DNA of 53,491 bases from Candidatus Paralachnospira caecorum (GTDB lineage: Bacteria; Bacillota; Clostridia; Lachnospirales; Lachnospiraceae). Below are positions 26,224-35,898 of the stretch, one piece after another. How positions within the stretch are numbered: position 1 is the first letter of the stretch; every line of letters begins with the position of its first letter. The notes under the pieces are model-generated. The model made no database searches. It was not told the DNA's origin and worked only from the letters and a program-made list of their open reading frames with translations. The translations under genes and the position numbers were made by a program. The DNA lies in contig CAJFHG010000015.1 of assembly GCA_904379015.1 (NCBI GenBank), positions 1-53,491 on the forward strand, in the 5' to 3' direction.

Positions 26224-26748
26224 TTATTTACCATCGTAGCAAATCACACTGGCCACATCATAATCTTTCAGCTTTTCGCGCCCTTTAAGGCCGGCCAGCT
26301 CCATCAGGAAACAGATCTTGACCACTTCGCCGCCGAGACCCTCCACCAGCTTGATGATCGCCTCGGTGGTTCCGCCTGTGGCGATCAGGTCGTCGATGAT
26401 CACTACCTTCTCGCCCGGTTTTATGGCGTCCTTGTGCATCTCGATCACAGAGCTGCCGTACTCCAGGTCATACTCAATCTCCACCGTCTCGCAGGGAAGC
26501 TTGCCCTTTTTGCGGACAGGCACAAAGCCCTTGTGCAGATTGTAAGCCACCGGGACTCCGAAAATAAAGCCTCTGGATTCCGGCCCCACCACTGTATCGA
26601 ACTCCACGCCCTCCAGACTCTCCTGGATCTTGTCGATGGCCAGACGCAGGCCGTCCGCGTCCTGCAGGATGGAAGTCACATCCCGGAAGATGATTCCCGG
26701 TTCCGGGAAATCCGGTATGCTCCTGACATATTCTTCTATTTTTTTCAT
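26224..26748 (-). CDS. apt: Adenine phosphoribosyltransferase
   Basis: A 174-residue purine-salvage enzyme that makes AMP from adenine and PRPP. The PRPP motif VVIIDDLIATGGTTEAI is clear, and the hood region FPEPGIIFRDVTSIL is typical. The length matches the family. AGGAGG precedes the ATG at 26748. It follows recJ, with its own promoter buried in the recJ 3' end (26856-26884). Confidence 0.96.
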   Translation of the reverse strand: MKKIEEYVRSIPDFPEPGIIFRDVTSILQDADGLRLAIDKIQESLEGVEFDTVVGPESRGFIFGVPVAYNLHKGFVPVRKKGKLPCETVEIEYDLEYGSSVIEMHKDAIKPGEKVVIIDDLIATGGTTEAIIKLVEGLGGEVVKICFLMELAGLKGREKLKDYDVASVICYDGK

Positions 26749-26855
26749 GTTCGCCCTCCTTGTGGTCTTCTTCTGTTCTTTTTGGTCTTGTTTTGTCTTT
26801 TCAGGTTTCCGCCGCTCTCCCGCTCCGGAGCACCGGGCAGGCAGCCGACACCCCT

Positions 26856-26884
26856 ATTATAAGCTCCCGCTTTCCCGTTGGCAA
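26856..26884 (-). promoter_or_regulatory. Predicted sigma-A promoter of apt
   Basis: On the minus strand TTGCCA (26884-26879) and TATAAT (26861-26856) are separated by 17 bp. The hexamers overlap the final codons and stop of recJ, so apt can be expressed independently of recJ. Confidence 0.65.
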
Positions 26885-28587
26885 CTGATAATCACCATCT
26901 GAAGGCTTCTTTTCCCCATATATTCATTGATATCGGGATAATAAACCACGCTGATCCGGTCTCCCTCCGCCAGGTTCCGGTCTGTCTCCTGGACATCATG
27001 GAACAGGATCGCCTCCGCCGGATGGCCGCTGCCGTCGGCCAGCAGCAGCTTCATCACGTTTTTATTTTTTCCGATGATGCTCTTCCGCCTCACCAAAAGC
27101 CCCTTCTGGGCGAACAGCGGGCGCTCGTTTCCGTTTCCGAAGGGCTCCAGGATCTGAAATTCCCGGGTCAGCGCCTCCGTTACATAGGAGAAGGGCATCG
27201 GCACGTCGATCCAGACCTTTTTTTCAAAATCCTTCTCCGTCAGGCCGCTCTGCTCGTTCAGGGTCCTGCGGAAGGCTTCCAGATCCGCCTCCGCCAGGGA
27301 AATCCCCGCCGCCATGGGATGGCCGCCGAAATTCTTCAGATATTGCCTGCACTTCACCAGCTGCTCATACATAGAATAGGAAGGAATGCTTCTTCCGGAC
27401 CCCTTCAGGCCGTCCCTTCCTTTCGTAACCACAAAAACAGGATGCTGGTATTGCTCCCGGATCTTGCCTGCCACGATTCCTGCCAGACTCTCATGGCATT
27501 CCGGCAGATAGACCACATACACATCGTCCTTCTCCATCCCCGTTTCCCCGATGATGCGGACCGCGTCCTCCACGCCCCGGGCAGTCATATCCTTTCTCCT
27601 GTCGTTGAGCTCCTTCAGCTCCCATGCCAGCGCCTCTGCCTCCTCTTCCTCCGGGGAAAGGAGCAGGCGCAGAGATTTCTTGGCCGTGTCCAGCCGCCCG
27701 CCCGCGTTGAGGCAGGGTCCGATGACAAACCCAAGATGATAGCTGGACAGAGCGGAAGGATTCAGGCTTCCGGCCTCCATCAGCTTCCTCAGGCCCAGGA
27801 TCCGGGAATCCGCCATCCGCTTCAGTCCCTCTCTCACCAGGATCCGGTTTTCTCCCTGCAGGATCATCACGTCTCCCACAGTGGCCAGGGCCGCCGCCTC
27901 CACAAAGGGAGAAAGCTCCTCCTCCGGGATATTCCAGGTCTCATAAAGCGCCGCTGCCAGCTTATAGGCGATGGCCGCGCCGCAGAGGCCCGGAAACGGA
28001 TAGGCGCAGGCAGACTGATGGGGATTCACCACCGCGTCCGCCGGCGGGAGAAGCTCCTTTCTGATCCCGTCCTCCTCCTCGAAGGGAACCTCATGATGGT
28101 CCGTGATCAGGACTGTCATACCCAGGGATTTGGCGTAAGCCGTCTGGCTCCAGGCCGCGATCCCGTTGTCGCAGGTCAGCAGCGTATCGACGCCGTCGTC
28201 GGCCGCCGCCTCTATCATATGAATGTTAATTCCGTATCCGTCTCTGATCCGGTCCGGAATGTCGTAATCTGCCTTCGCCCCCAGGCGCTTCAGAGCCTGT
28301 ACCAGGATATACACGGCGCACACGCCGTCCACATCGTAATCTCCGATAATCCGGATCCGTTTTTCTTCTCTGATTTTCTTTCCGAGGATTTCTACCGTCT
28401 CGTCCATATCCTTCATCAGAAACGGCGACGGACAGTCGGACAGGCTGCCGTGAAGATACAGCTCCAGATCCTCTTCCCTCACATCCCGGTTCCGGATGAT
28501 CCGGGCCGTCACCTGGTCAATGCCATATTGTCCGGCAATCCTCCTGAAATCCGCCTTTTTCGCGTAAACCATCCACTGTTCTTTCAT
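26857..28587 (-). CDS. recJ: Single-stranded-DNA-specific exonuclease RecJ
   Basis: A 576-residue DHH/DHHA1 exonuclease acting in recombination and repair. The DHH domain begins with GDYDVDGVCAVYIL and contains TDHHEVP. The DHHA1 domain follows with GGHPMAAGISL, then a C-terminal RecJ OB-fold. It is somewhat longer than short clostridial homologs but complete. The ATG at 28587 (MKEQWMVY) has GGAGGT upstream, while the frame to 28614 reads atypical residues. The stop overlaps the apt promoter. No frameshift or missing motif was seen. Confidence 0.93.
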   Translation of the reverse strand: MKEQWMVYAKKADFRRIAGQYGIDQVTARIIRNRDVREEDLELYLHGSLSDCPSPFLMKDMDETVEILGKKIREEKRIRIIGDYDVDGVCAVYILVQALKRLGAKADYDIPDRIRDGYGINIHMIEAAADDGVDTLLTCDNGIAAWSQTAYAKSLGMTVLITDHHEVPFEEEDGIRKELLPPADAVVNPHQSACAYPFPGLCGAAIAYKLAAALYETWNIPEEELSPFVEAAALATVGDVMILQGENRILVREGLKRMADSRILGLRKLMEAGSLNPSALSSYHLGFVIGPCLNAGGRLDTAKKSLRLLLSPEEEEAEALAWELKELNDRRKDMTARGVEDAVRIIGETGMEKDDVYVVYLPECHESLAGIVAGKIREQYQHPVFVVTKGRDGLKGSGRSIPSYSMYEQLVKCRQYLKNFGGHPMAAGISLAEADLEAFRRTLNEQSGLTEKDFEKKVWIDVPMPFSYVTEALTREFQILEPFGNGNERPLFAQKGLLVRRKSIIGKNKNVMKLLLADGSGHPAEAILFHDVQETDRNLAEGDRISVVYYPDINEYMGKRSLQMVIISCQRESGSL

Positions 28588-28690
28588 GCGCTCTTTACCT
28601 CCGCTGCCCCGCACAGCTCACAGCAAAGCTGTCTGCTGTCCGCCAGATGCCTGTCCATGCAGGCATGACAGACGCCTGACAGGCTGATTG

Positions 28691-28731
28691 AAAAAGTCCG
28701 GCCGGCCCCTGAAACGGCCGCCAGCCGGACT
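28691..28731 (-). terminator. Intrinsic terminator of the ser/DUF1015 operon
   Basis: On the minus strand AGTCCGGC with following bases pairs with GCCGGACT across a 7-nt loop, and TTTTT ends the stem (28695-28691). It lies about 50 bp after the DUF1015 stop. The 167-bp interval to recJ otherwise contains only a 7-bp palindromic stem (about 28649-28669). Confidence 0.8.
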
Positions 28732-28781
28732 GATCTCATACATCAAAATTGAACAATTGAACGCTTCTGAGCGCTTCCGCT

Positions 28782-30017
28782 TCAGGAAAGTCTGTGGATA
28801 AAAAGGCCGCTCCTCAGCTTGGGCTCAAACCAGGTGGATTTGGGCGGCATCAGTCTCTTCGCGTCCGCCACCTCAAACAGCTCCTCGATGGAGGTGGGAT
28901 ACATGGAAAACGCCACCTTCATATCTGTATGGCATCTTCTTTCCAGCTCGGAAAGGCCGCGGATCCCGCCGATGAAATCGATCCGCTTGTCAGTCCTGGG
29001 ATCTCCGATGCCCAGCACCGGCGCCAGGAAGGTATCCTGGAGCACAGACACATCCAGATCATCCACCGGATCTCCGGTGGGCACCCGCCTGGTGGTCAGG
29101 CAATACCAGGTGTCATTCAGGAACATGCCGAATTCGCCCTTCCTGGTGGGATGATAGGCTTCCTTCCCCACTTCCTTCACATCAAAGGCCTTTTTGACCT
29201 CTTCCATAAATTCTTCGTCTGTCCGTCCGTTGAGATCCTTCACCACACGGTTGTAATCCATGATCATCAGCTGCTCATCGGGGAACAGCACGGACAGGAA
29301 GAAGTTGTAAGGTTCATCTCCCCGATAGCCGGGATTCTCTTCTCTTCTCTTAAATCCGACCCGGACAGCGGACGCCGCTCTGTGATGGCCGTCGGCAATG
29401 TAGGTGTTGGGTACTCTGGAAAATCCCTCCTCCAGCGCCTTTACCCGATCAGGAGCCGCGATTCTCCATACCGTATGGCGGATCCCGTCGGGAGCCGTGA
29501 AATCATAAATGGGCGCTTCCTTTTTTACTTCGTCCACGACCGCGTTGATATCCGCTCTCGCCCGGTACGCCAGAAAGATCGGTCCCGTCTGGGCGTCGCA
29601 GGTGTCCACATGACGGATCCTGTCCGCTTCCTTGTCCGCTCTCGTATTCTCATGCTTTTTGATGGTGCCGTCGGCATACTCATCGATGGAGGAGCAGGCC
29701 ACAATGCCGGTCTGGGCCCGGCCGTCCATGGTCAGCTCATAAATATAATAGCAGGGCGTATTGTCCTCAATAAACGTGCCGTTGGCGATCCAGGCGTCCA
29801 AAAGCTCTTTGGCCTTCGCGTAAACCCGGTCGTCATAAGTATCCACATCATCGGGGAACTGGGTCTCCGCCCGGTCGATATTCAGGAAAGACAGCGGCTC
29901 TCTGGCCGTCTCCTCCTTCGCCTCTGCTCTGTTGTATACGTCATAGGGAAGCGCCGCCACACGGGAGGCCACCGATGCCTCCGGTCTGACGCACAAAAAC
30001 GGTTTTACTGCAGCCAT
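28782..30017 (-). CDS. DUF1015 family protein
   Basis: A 411-residue soluble protein. It begins AAVKPFLCVRPEASVASRVAALPYDVYN, typical of the family, and contains the conserved core TYIADGHHRAASAVRV and IMDYNRVVKDLNG. The function is not established to my knowledge; the DGHHR motif is reminiscent of ParB/sulfiredoxin-like enzymes including serine kinases. Its start overlaps the serA stop by one base (TAATG), so it is coupled to serine biosynthesis. A role in serine metabolism is therefore a reasonable inference. No serB phosphatase is in the window. Confidence 0.88.
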   Translation of the reverse strand: MAAVKPFLCVRPEASVASRVAALPYDVYNRAEAKEETAREPLSFLNIDRAETQFPDDVDTYDDRVYAKAKELLDAWIANGTFIEDNTPCYYIYELTMDGRAQTGIVACSSIDEYADGTIKKHENTRADKEADRIRHVDTCDAQTGPIFLAYRARADINAVVDEVKKEAPIYDFTAPDGIRHTVWRIAAPDRVKALEEGFSRVPNTYIADGHHRAASAVRVGFKRREENPGYRGDEPYNFFLSVLFPDEQLMIMDYNRVVKDLNGRTDEEFMEEVKKAFDVKEVGKEAYHPTRKGEFGMFLNDTWYCLTTRRVPTGDPVDDLDVSVLQDTFLAPVLGIGDPRTDKRIDFIGGIRGLSELERRCHTDMKVAFSMYPTSIEELFEVADAKRLMPPKSTWFEPKLRSGLFIHRLS

Positions 30018-31192
30018 TACTGATCTCCTTTCATTACACGGACCTTATACACGCCGTCGATCGCCATCAGCCGGTCCACAACCCGCTCCGGTACCTCCTG
30101 ATCCGCATCCATGATGGTGTACGCCACCTCGCCCTTGCTCTTGTTCTGCATATCCGGAATATTGATTCCCTCATCTGCCAGAACCGACGCGAACTGGCCG
30201 ATCATGTTCGGCTTGTTGACATTGAAGATGCACAGTCTGCATACGCCGCGGCAGGGCGGCATCTCGCAGCTGGGATAATTGACAGAATTGCGGATGGATC
30301 CGGTCTCCAGATACGTCATCAGCTCCTTCACCGCCATCTCCGCGCAGTTGTCCTCCGATTCCCTGGTGGAAGCGCCCAGATGAGGCGTCGCGATCACGCC
30401 GGGCATATGAGTCACCTTCGGATTGGGGAAATCTGTCATGTAGCGGTGCACCTTTCCGCTCTCGAGGGCTTCCAGCATGGCGTCGTCATCCACCAGAAGA
30501 TCCCGGGCATAATTGAGGATCACCACGCCATCCTTCATCTTGGCCAGGGCTTCCCGGTTGATCATGGCTCTGGTGCTGTCCAGAAGCGGAACGTGAAGGG
30601 TAATGTAGTCGCATTTTTCAAAGATCTTATCCAGATCCGTCACATGCTTCACAAAATAGGAAAGCTGCCACGCGCCGTTCACGGAAATAAAGGGATCATA
30701 TCCGTAAACCTTCATTCCCAGATCAGCTGCCGCGTTGGCCACCTGCACGCCGATGGCGCCCAGGCCGATCACGCCGAGACGTTTTCCCTTGATCTCTGTT
30801 CCGGCAAACTGCTTTTTGCTCTTTTCCATATCCTTGCTGATGTTGGCGTCCTCTTTGTTCTCCTTCACCCACTCGATTCCGCCGTGGATGTCTCTGGCCG
30901 CCATCAGCATGCCCGCGATCACCAGCTCCTTCACGCCGTTGGCATTGGCGCCGGGCGTATTGAACACCACGATCCCTCTCTCCGTACATTTGTCCAGGGG
31001 AATGTTGTTCACGCCGGCTCCCGCTCTCGCAATGGCCTCCAGCTTCTCCGGAAGCTCCATCTCATGCATGTTCGCACTTCTCACAAGAACCGCGTCCGCA
31101 TCCTCCAGCTTGTCGGTCAGCTCATAATTGTCGGTCAGATGCTTCAGGCCGTTCTTGGAAATCTGATTCAGGCAGTGAATCTTCATTGTCAT
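30017..31192 (-). CDS. serA: D-3-phosphoglycerate dehydrogenase
   Basis: A 391-residue NAD-dependent enzyme, first step of serine biosynthesis. The substrate-binding domain is interrupted by the Rossmann fold, with the nucleotide motif LGVIGLGAIGVQVANAA and the catalytic HLGASTRESEDNC. A C-terminal ACT domain (about 315-391) is present for feedback regulation; the long-form insert domain is absent. The ATG at 31192 follows GGAGGAAAA, and the earlier in-frame start at 31207 lacks a site. It lies between serC and the DUF1015 gene. Confidence 0.95.
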   Translation of the reverse strand: MTMKIHCLNQISKNGLKHLTDNYELTDKLEDADAVLVRSANMHEMELPEKLEAIARAGAGVNNIPLDKCTERGIVVFNTPGANANGVKELVIAGMLMAARDIHGGIEWVKENKEDANISKDMEKSKKQFAGTEIKGKRLGVIGLGAIGVQVANAAADLGMKVYGYDPFISVNGAWQLSYFVKHVTDLDKIFEKCDYITLHVPLLDSTRAMINREALAKMKDGVVILNYARDLLVDDDAMLEALESGKVHRYMTDFPNPKVTHMPGVIATPHLGASTRESEDNCAEMAVKELMTYLETGSIRNSVNYPSCEMPPCRGVCRLCIFNVNKPNMIGQFASVLADEGINIPDMQNKSKGEVAYTIMDADQEVPERVVDRLMAIDGVYKVRVMKGDQ

Positions 31193-31236
31193 TTTATTTT
31201 CCTCCAACCTCTCAAATTCTGTCTCAGCTCTGCTGC

Positions 31237-32322
31237 TTATTTCGTGTGCTTTGCTTCAAATTCCTTCATAAATTTCACCAGCGCCTCCACGCCCTCGATG
31301 CTCATGGCGTTGTAAATGCTGGCGCGCATGCCGCCGACGCTCCTGTGTCCCTTCAGTCCGGACAGGCCCGCCGCCTCGGCCTCCTTCACGAACTCAGCGT
31401 CCAGATCCTTGTCTCCGGTCACAAAATCCACATTCATATAGGACCGGGAATCCTTCTCAGCCGTTCCCTTGAACAGCTTGCTCTCATCCAGAAATCCGTA
31501 GAGCAGAGCCGCCTTCTTCTCATTGCGCTCCTTGATCGCGGGCAGGCCGCCGATCTTCTTCAGCCATTTGAACACCTTGCCGCAGATATAAATACCGTAG
31601 GCAGGCGGCGTATTGTAAAGGGAATCCTTATCCGCATGGATCTTGTACTGCAGCATGGTAGGCGTATTGGGATATACATCCTCCGTGATCAGGTCTTCAC
31701 GGATAATGGCGATCACCACGCCGGCAGGCCCGATGTTTTTCTGCACACCACCGTAGATCATGCCGTATTTTTCCACATCGATCGGCTCGGACAGGAAGCA
31801 GGAGGATACGTCCGCTACCAGAGTCTTTCCCTTTGTATTGGGAAGCGTATGGAACTGGGTTCCGTAAATGGTATTGTTCTGGCAGATATATACATAGTCC
31901 GCATCCTCATCTATGGGAAGATCGGAACAGTCCGGAATATAGCTGTAATTTCTGTCCTTGCTGGAGGCAATGCAGTTGGCCTTTCCGTATTTGGACGCTT
32001 CCTTCCAGGCGCGCTCGGCCCAGTGTCCGGTCACGATATAGTCCGCCACTCCGTTCTTCATGAAATTCATGGGGATCATGGCAAACTGAAGGTGGGCGCC
32101 GCCCTGCAGGAACAGTACCTTGTAATTGTCCGGAATCCCCATCAGATCCCTCAGATCCTGCTCCGCGTCCTTGATGATCTTGTCAAAGGCCTTGGAACGG
32201 TGGCTCATCTCCATCACGGACATGCCCGTTCCCTGATAATCCAGCATCTCATCTGCCGCTTCTCTCAGCACCTCTTCCGGCAGCACCGCCGGACCGGCTG
32301 AAAAATTATATACTCTCTTCAT
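31237..32322 (-). CDS. serC: Phosphoserine aminotransferase
   Basis: A 361-residue PLP enzyme converting 3-phosphohydroxypyruvate to phosphoserine. The N-terminal signature RVYNFSAGPAVLP, the SHRSKAF motif and the cofactor lysine in YGGVQKNIGPAG are present, and the length is normal. AGGAGG precedes the ATG at 32322. It heads the serC-serA-DUF1015 operon, with a promoter at 32368-32397 overlapping the end of the ilvB terminator hairpin. Confidence 0.96.
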   Translation of the reverse strand: MKRVYNFSAGPAVLPEEVLREAADEMLDYQGTGMSVMEMSHRSKAFDKIIKDAEQDLRDLMGIPDNYKVLFLQGGAHLQFAMIPMNFMKNGVADYIVTGHWAERAWKEASKYGKANCIASSKDRNYSYIPDCSDLPIDEDADYVYICQNNTIYGTQFHTLPNTKGKTLVADVSSCFLSEPIDVEKYGMIYGGVQKNIGPAGVVIAIIREDLITEDVYPNTPTMLQYKIHADKDSLYNTPPAYGIYICGKVFKWLKKIGGLPAIKERNEKKAALLYGFLDESKLFKGTAEKDSRSYMNVDFVTGDKDLDAEFVKEAEAAGLSGLKGHRSVGGMRASIYNAMSIEGVEALVKFMKEFEAKHTK

Positions 32323-32367
32323 GGTTATCCTCCTTGCGGTTCCTTCCGCGTTTCATTATCGACTCCT

Positions 32368-32397
32368 AGTATAATACAAATACCGGGAGGCTGTAAA
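32368..32397 (-). promoter_or_regulatory. Predicted sigma-A promoter of serC-serA
   Basis: On the minus strand TTTACA (32397-32392) and TATACT (32373-32368) are 18 bp apart. The -35 falls in the loop of the hairpin that follows ilvB, so termination and initiation signals interlock. Confidence 0.55.
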
Positions 32398-32407
32398 GCC
32401 ACCCGGT
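32382..32407 (-). terminator. Hairpin downstream of ilvB
   Basis: ACCGGG (32382-32387) pairs with CCCGGT (32402-32407), with inner AGGCT/AGCC pairing. On the minus strand only ATTTGTATT follows, so it is a weak intrinsic terminator for ilvB. It shares bases with the serC promoter. Confidence 0.5.
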
Positions 32408-32429
32408 TGAATTTTTGTTAAAACATTGG

Positions 32430-34118
32430 CTATTTTGCTTTCTTCGCGTCCAGATCTTCCTGGGTAAACGCCTCCTCGATGGCTCCTCCTGGCGCCACCA
32501 TGGGGAATACTTTGTCGTCGCAGTCGATCTGCACGTCAATGACCACAGGGCAGCCCGCATCTATGGCTTCCCGGATGGCCGGCTCCACCTCTTCCTTCTT
32601 CGTGACCCGGATGCCCTTGGCGCCCATGGCCTCCGCCACCTTTACAAAGTCCACTTTGTCCTGCAGGACTGTGGCAGAATAACGGTGGCCGTAAAACAGA
32701 GTCTGCCACTGGCGCACCATGCCCAGCACATGATTGTTGATCACGATCTCAATGACCGGAATATCATAGCGGGTGGCGGTGGCGATCTCATTCATGTTCA
32801 TCCGGAAGCAGCCGTCTCCCGCGATGTTGAACACCAGCTTATCCGGCTTTCCCGTCTTGGCGCCGATGGAAGCGCCCAGGCCGTAGCCCATGGTCCCCAG
32901 GCCGCCTGAGGAAATAAAGGTCCGCGGCTCCTTATAGCGGTAAAACTGAGCTGCCCACATCTGGTGCTGACCCACATCCGTGCAGATGATGGCGTCTCCG
33001 CCTGTGATCCTGTACAGCGTCTCGATCACATAAGGTCCGCTCAGGATATCATGGTCATAGGTCAGAGGATACTTTTCCTTCATGGCCTGGATTTCCTTCA
33101 CCCATTCCGGATGCGTCTGTCTGTCAAGACGCTCGTTGAGGATCCTGAGCACAGCCCTGGCATCGCCCACGATTGAGGCGTCCGACTTGATATTTTTATT
33201 GATCTCCGCCGCGTCCACATCGATGTGAAGAATCTTCGCGTCCCTGGCGAACCGCCTGGTATTGCCGGTCACCCGGTCGCTGAACCGGGCTCCCACCGCG
33301 ATCAGAAGGTCGCATTTGGTGATGCCCAGATTGGAGGTCTTGGTCCCGTGCATGCCGACCATGCCCGTATAACGGGGATCCTCCCCCGGGAACGCGCCCT
33401 TGCCCATAAGCGTATCGGCCACCGGCGCGTCCACCTTTTCCACAAATTCACGGAGCTCCTGGGAGGCTCCGGAAATGCTCACGCCGCCGCCCACAAAAAT
33501 ATAAGGACGCCTGGAAGCCCTGATCAGCTCCAGAGCCTTTTCAATGTCTTCTTCTTTAATGGTATTCACCTTGGGCAGGATCGGTGACGGCTTCTGGGGA
33601 ACATATTCTGTCTCCGCCGCGGTCACGTCCTTGGTGATATCCACCAGCACCGGGCCGGGCCGCCCCTCCTGGGCGATCCGGAACGCCCTGCGCAGGGTAT
33701 CCGCCAGCTTTGCCACATCCTTCACGATAAAGCTGTGCTTTGTAACCGGCATGACCACGCCCGCGATATCCACCTCCTGGAAGGTATCTCTTCCCAGAAG
33801 ATCCACCGCCACGTTGGCCGTGATGGCCACCACAGGCACTGAATCCATCTGCGCCGTGGCGATCCCGGTGACCAGATTGGTGGCGCCGGGACCGGAGGTC
33901 GCCAGACAGACACCCACCTTTCCTGTCGCCCTCGCGTATCCGTCCGCGGCATGGGAGGCCCCCTGCTCGTGGGAGGTCAGGATGTGCCTGATCTCATCGG
34001 AATGTTTATAAAGCGCGTCGTATATATTGAGAATGGTGCCGCCCGGATAACCGAACACCGTATCCACTCCCTGTTCCTTCAGGCACTCTACTACGATCTC
34101 CGCACCTGTCAATTTCAT
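32430..34118 (-). CDS. ilvB: Acetolactate synthase large subunit
   Basis: A 562-residue thiamine-diphosphate enzyme joining pyruvates for valine, leucine and isoleucine synthesis. The catalytic glutamate is in SHEQGASHAADGYA, the FAD and substrate region follows, and the ThDP motif GDGCFRMNMNEIATA is C-terminal. The length is normal. GAGGAGG precedes the ATG at 34118. It is the last gene of leuB-ilvD-ilvB. No ilvN regulatory subunit follows, so that subunit must be elsewhere or absent. Confidence 0.96.
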   Translation of the reverse strand: MKLTGAEIVVECLKEQGVDTVFGYPGGTILNIYDALYKHSDEIRHILTSHEQGASHAADGYARATGKVGVCLATSGPGATNLVTGIATAQMDSVPVVAITANVAVDLLGRDTFQEVDIAGVVMPVTKHSFIVKDVAKLADTLRRAFRIAQEGRPGPVLVDITKDVTAAETEYVPQKPSPILPKVNTIKEEDIEKALELIRASRRPYIFVGGGVSISGASQELREFVEKVDAPVADTLMGKGAFPGEDPRYTGMVGMHGTKTSNLGITKCDLLIAVGARFSDRVTGNTRRFARDAKILHIDVDAAEINKNIKSDASIVGDARAVLRILNERLDRQTHPEWVKEIQAMKEKYPLTYDHDILSGPYVIETLYRITGGDAIICTDVGQHQMWAAQFYRYKEPRTFISSGGLGTMGYGLGASIGAKTGKPDKLVFNIAGDGCFRMNMNEIATATRYDIPVIEIVINNHVLGMVRQWQTLFYGHRYSATVLQDKVDFVKVAEAMGAKGIRVTKKEEVEPAIREAIDAGCPVVIDVQIDCDDKVFPMVAPGGAIEEAFTQEDLDAKKAK

Positions 34119-34155
34119 AATAATTCCTCCTCTCTCTGGAAACAGAATCTTCTGA

Positions 34156-35823
34156 CTATTTCTGAATCTCCAGAACCGCCCCTCTGTTCCCGGATGTCAC
34201 GAGACTTGCGTATCGGGCCAGATAGCCTGTGGTAATCTTCGGCTCTCTGGGCGTCCATTTCTTTTTCCTCTCGGCAAGCTCTTCATCCGATACCTTCACG
34301 TTCAGCTGATGGGCGTCGATGTCGATCTGGATGATGTCTCCCTCCTCGATCAGGGCAATCGGCCCGCCTACCGCCGCCTCCGGCGACACATGGCCGATGG
34401 AAGCCCCTCTGGAGGCTCCCGAAAATCTTCCGTCAGTGATCAGGGCCACGCTGGAGCCCAGCCCCATGCCCGCGATGGCGGAAGTGGGATTGAGCATCTC
34501 CCTCATGCCGGGGCCGCCCTTGGGACCCTCATAGCGGATCACAACCACGTCGCCCGCCACGATCTTCCCGCCTTTGATGGCCGCGATCGCATCCTCCTCA
34601 CAGTCAAAGACCCTGGCCGGTCCCTCGTGCTTCATCATCTCCGGAACCACGGCAGAGCGCTTCACCACCGCCGAATCGGGAGCGATATTGCCCTTCAGGA
34701 TCGCGAGGCCGCCCGTCTCGCTGTAGGGATTGTCGATGGGACGGATCACTTCGGGATTTTTATTGACGCAGCCGGCAATGTTCTCGCCGACCGTCTTTCC
34801 GGTCACGGTGATCAGATCCTGATAAAGCAGATCCTTCTTGGAAAGCTCGTTCATCACCGCGTAAACGCCGCCGGCCTCATTGAGATCCTCGATATAGGTG
34901 GGGCCTGCCGGAGCCAGATGGCACAGGTTCGGCGTCCGCGCGCTGATCTCGTTGGCAATATCCACATTGAGGTCCACGCCGGCCTCATGGGCGATGGCCG
35001 GCAGGTGCAGCATACTGTTGGTGCTGCAGCCCAGAGCCATATCCACGGTCAGAGCGTTCAGGAACGCTTTCTCCGTCATGATGTCGCGGGGCTTCAGATC
35101 CTGTTTCAGAAGCTCCATCACCTGCATGCCGGCATGCTTCGCCAGCTTCAGTCTCTCAGAATACACGGCGGGAATGGTACCGTTTCCGGGAAGACCCATG
35201 CCCAGCGCCTCCGTCAGGCAGTTCATGCTGTTGGCCGTATACATGCCGGAGCAGGAGCCGCAGGTGGGGCAGACCTTGTTTTCATATTCTTTTACTTCCT
35301 CTTCTGTCATGGTGCCGGCGCTGTAGGAGCCCACCGCCTCAAACATGCTGGAAAGGCTTCTCTTTTTCCCGCGGACATGGCCGGCCATCATGGGGCCGCC
35401 GCTGACAAAGATGGTGGGGATATTCAGCCTGGCCGCCGCCATCAGGAGGCCCGGCACATTTTTGTCACAGTTGGGAACCATGACCAGAGCGTCAAACTGA
35501 TGGGCCATGGCCATGCATTCTGTGGAATCCGCGATCAGATCCCGGGTGACCAGGGAATATTTCATGCCCACATGTCCCATGGCAATTCCGTCGCAGACGG
35601 CGATGGCCGGGAAGACCACCGGCACGCCGCCGGCCATGGCAACGCCCATTTTGACTGCTTCTACGATCTTATCCAGGTTCATATGACCCGGCACGATCTC
35701 ATTATAGGAGCTGACGATGCCGACCAGCGGCTTGTTCAGCTCTTCCTCAGTAAACCCCAGCGCGTTGAACAGCGATCTGTGGGGCGCCTGCTGCATTCCT
35801 TTTTTTACTGCGTCACTTCTCAT
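34156..35823 (-). CDS. ilvD: Dihydroxy-acid dehydratase
   Basis: A 555-residue iron-sulfur enzyme of branched-chain amino acid and pantothenate synthesis. Cluster cysteines are seen in PNCDKNVPG and [17 protein letters not shown], and the substrate-binding [14 protein letters not shown] is conserved. The ATG at 35823 ([10 protein letters not shown]) is preferred because AAAGGCAGG lies 9 nt upstream; a TTG at 35832 would be the alternative. It lies between leuB and ilvB in one operon. Confidence 0.96.
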   Translation of the reverse strand: MRSDAVKKGMQQAPHRSLFNALGFTEEELNKPLVGIVSSYNEIVPGHMNLDKIVEAVKMGVAMAGGVPVVFPAIAVCDGIAMGHVGMKYSLVTRDLIADSTECMAMAHQFDALVMVPNCDKNVPGLLMAAARLNIPTIFVSGGPMMAGHVRGKKRSLSSMFEAVGSYSAGTMTEEEVKEYENKVCPTCGSCSGMYTANSMNCLTEALGMGLPGNGTIPAVYSERLKLAKHAGMQVMELLKQDLKPRDIMTEKAFLNALTVDMALGCSTNSMLHLPAIAHEAGVDLNVDIANEISARTPNLCHLAPAGPTYIEDLNEAGGVYAVMNELSKKDLLYQDLITVTGKTVGENIAGCVNKNPEVIRPIDNPYSETGGLAILKGNIAPDSAVVKRSAVVPEMMKHEGPARVFDCEEDAIAAIKGGKIVAGDVVVIRYEGPKGGPGMREMLNPTSAIAGMGLGSSVALITDGRFSGASRGASIGHVSPEAAVGGPIALIEEGDIIQIDIDAHQLNVKVSDEELAERKKKWTPREPKITTGYLARYASLVTSGNRGAVLEIQK

Positions 35824-35898
35824 ATCATTCAACCTGCCTTTCTCTCACGCGGATCCGCCCTCCGGTCTGCCCGGCGCCCGATCCCCATGATCTGCAAT

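Noticed and set aside
28794-30023. Long plus-strand frame opposite the DUF1015 gene, with similar long antisense frames opposite pncB, the PTS gene and the GH13 gene (for example 40045-42336)
   Set aside because: GC-rich third positions keep antisense frames open. Their residues are His/Arg/Gly-rich with no domain, and clear genes lie opposite.
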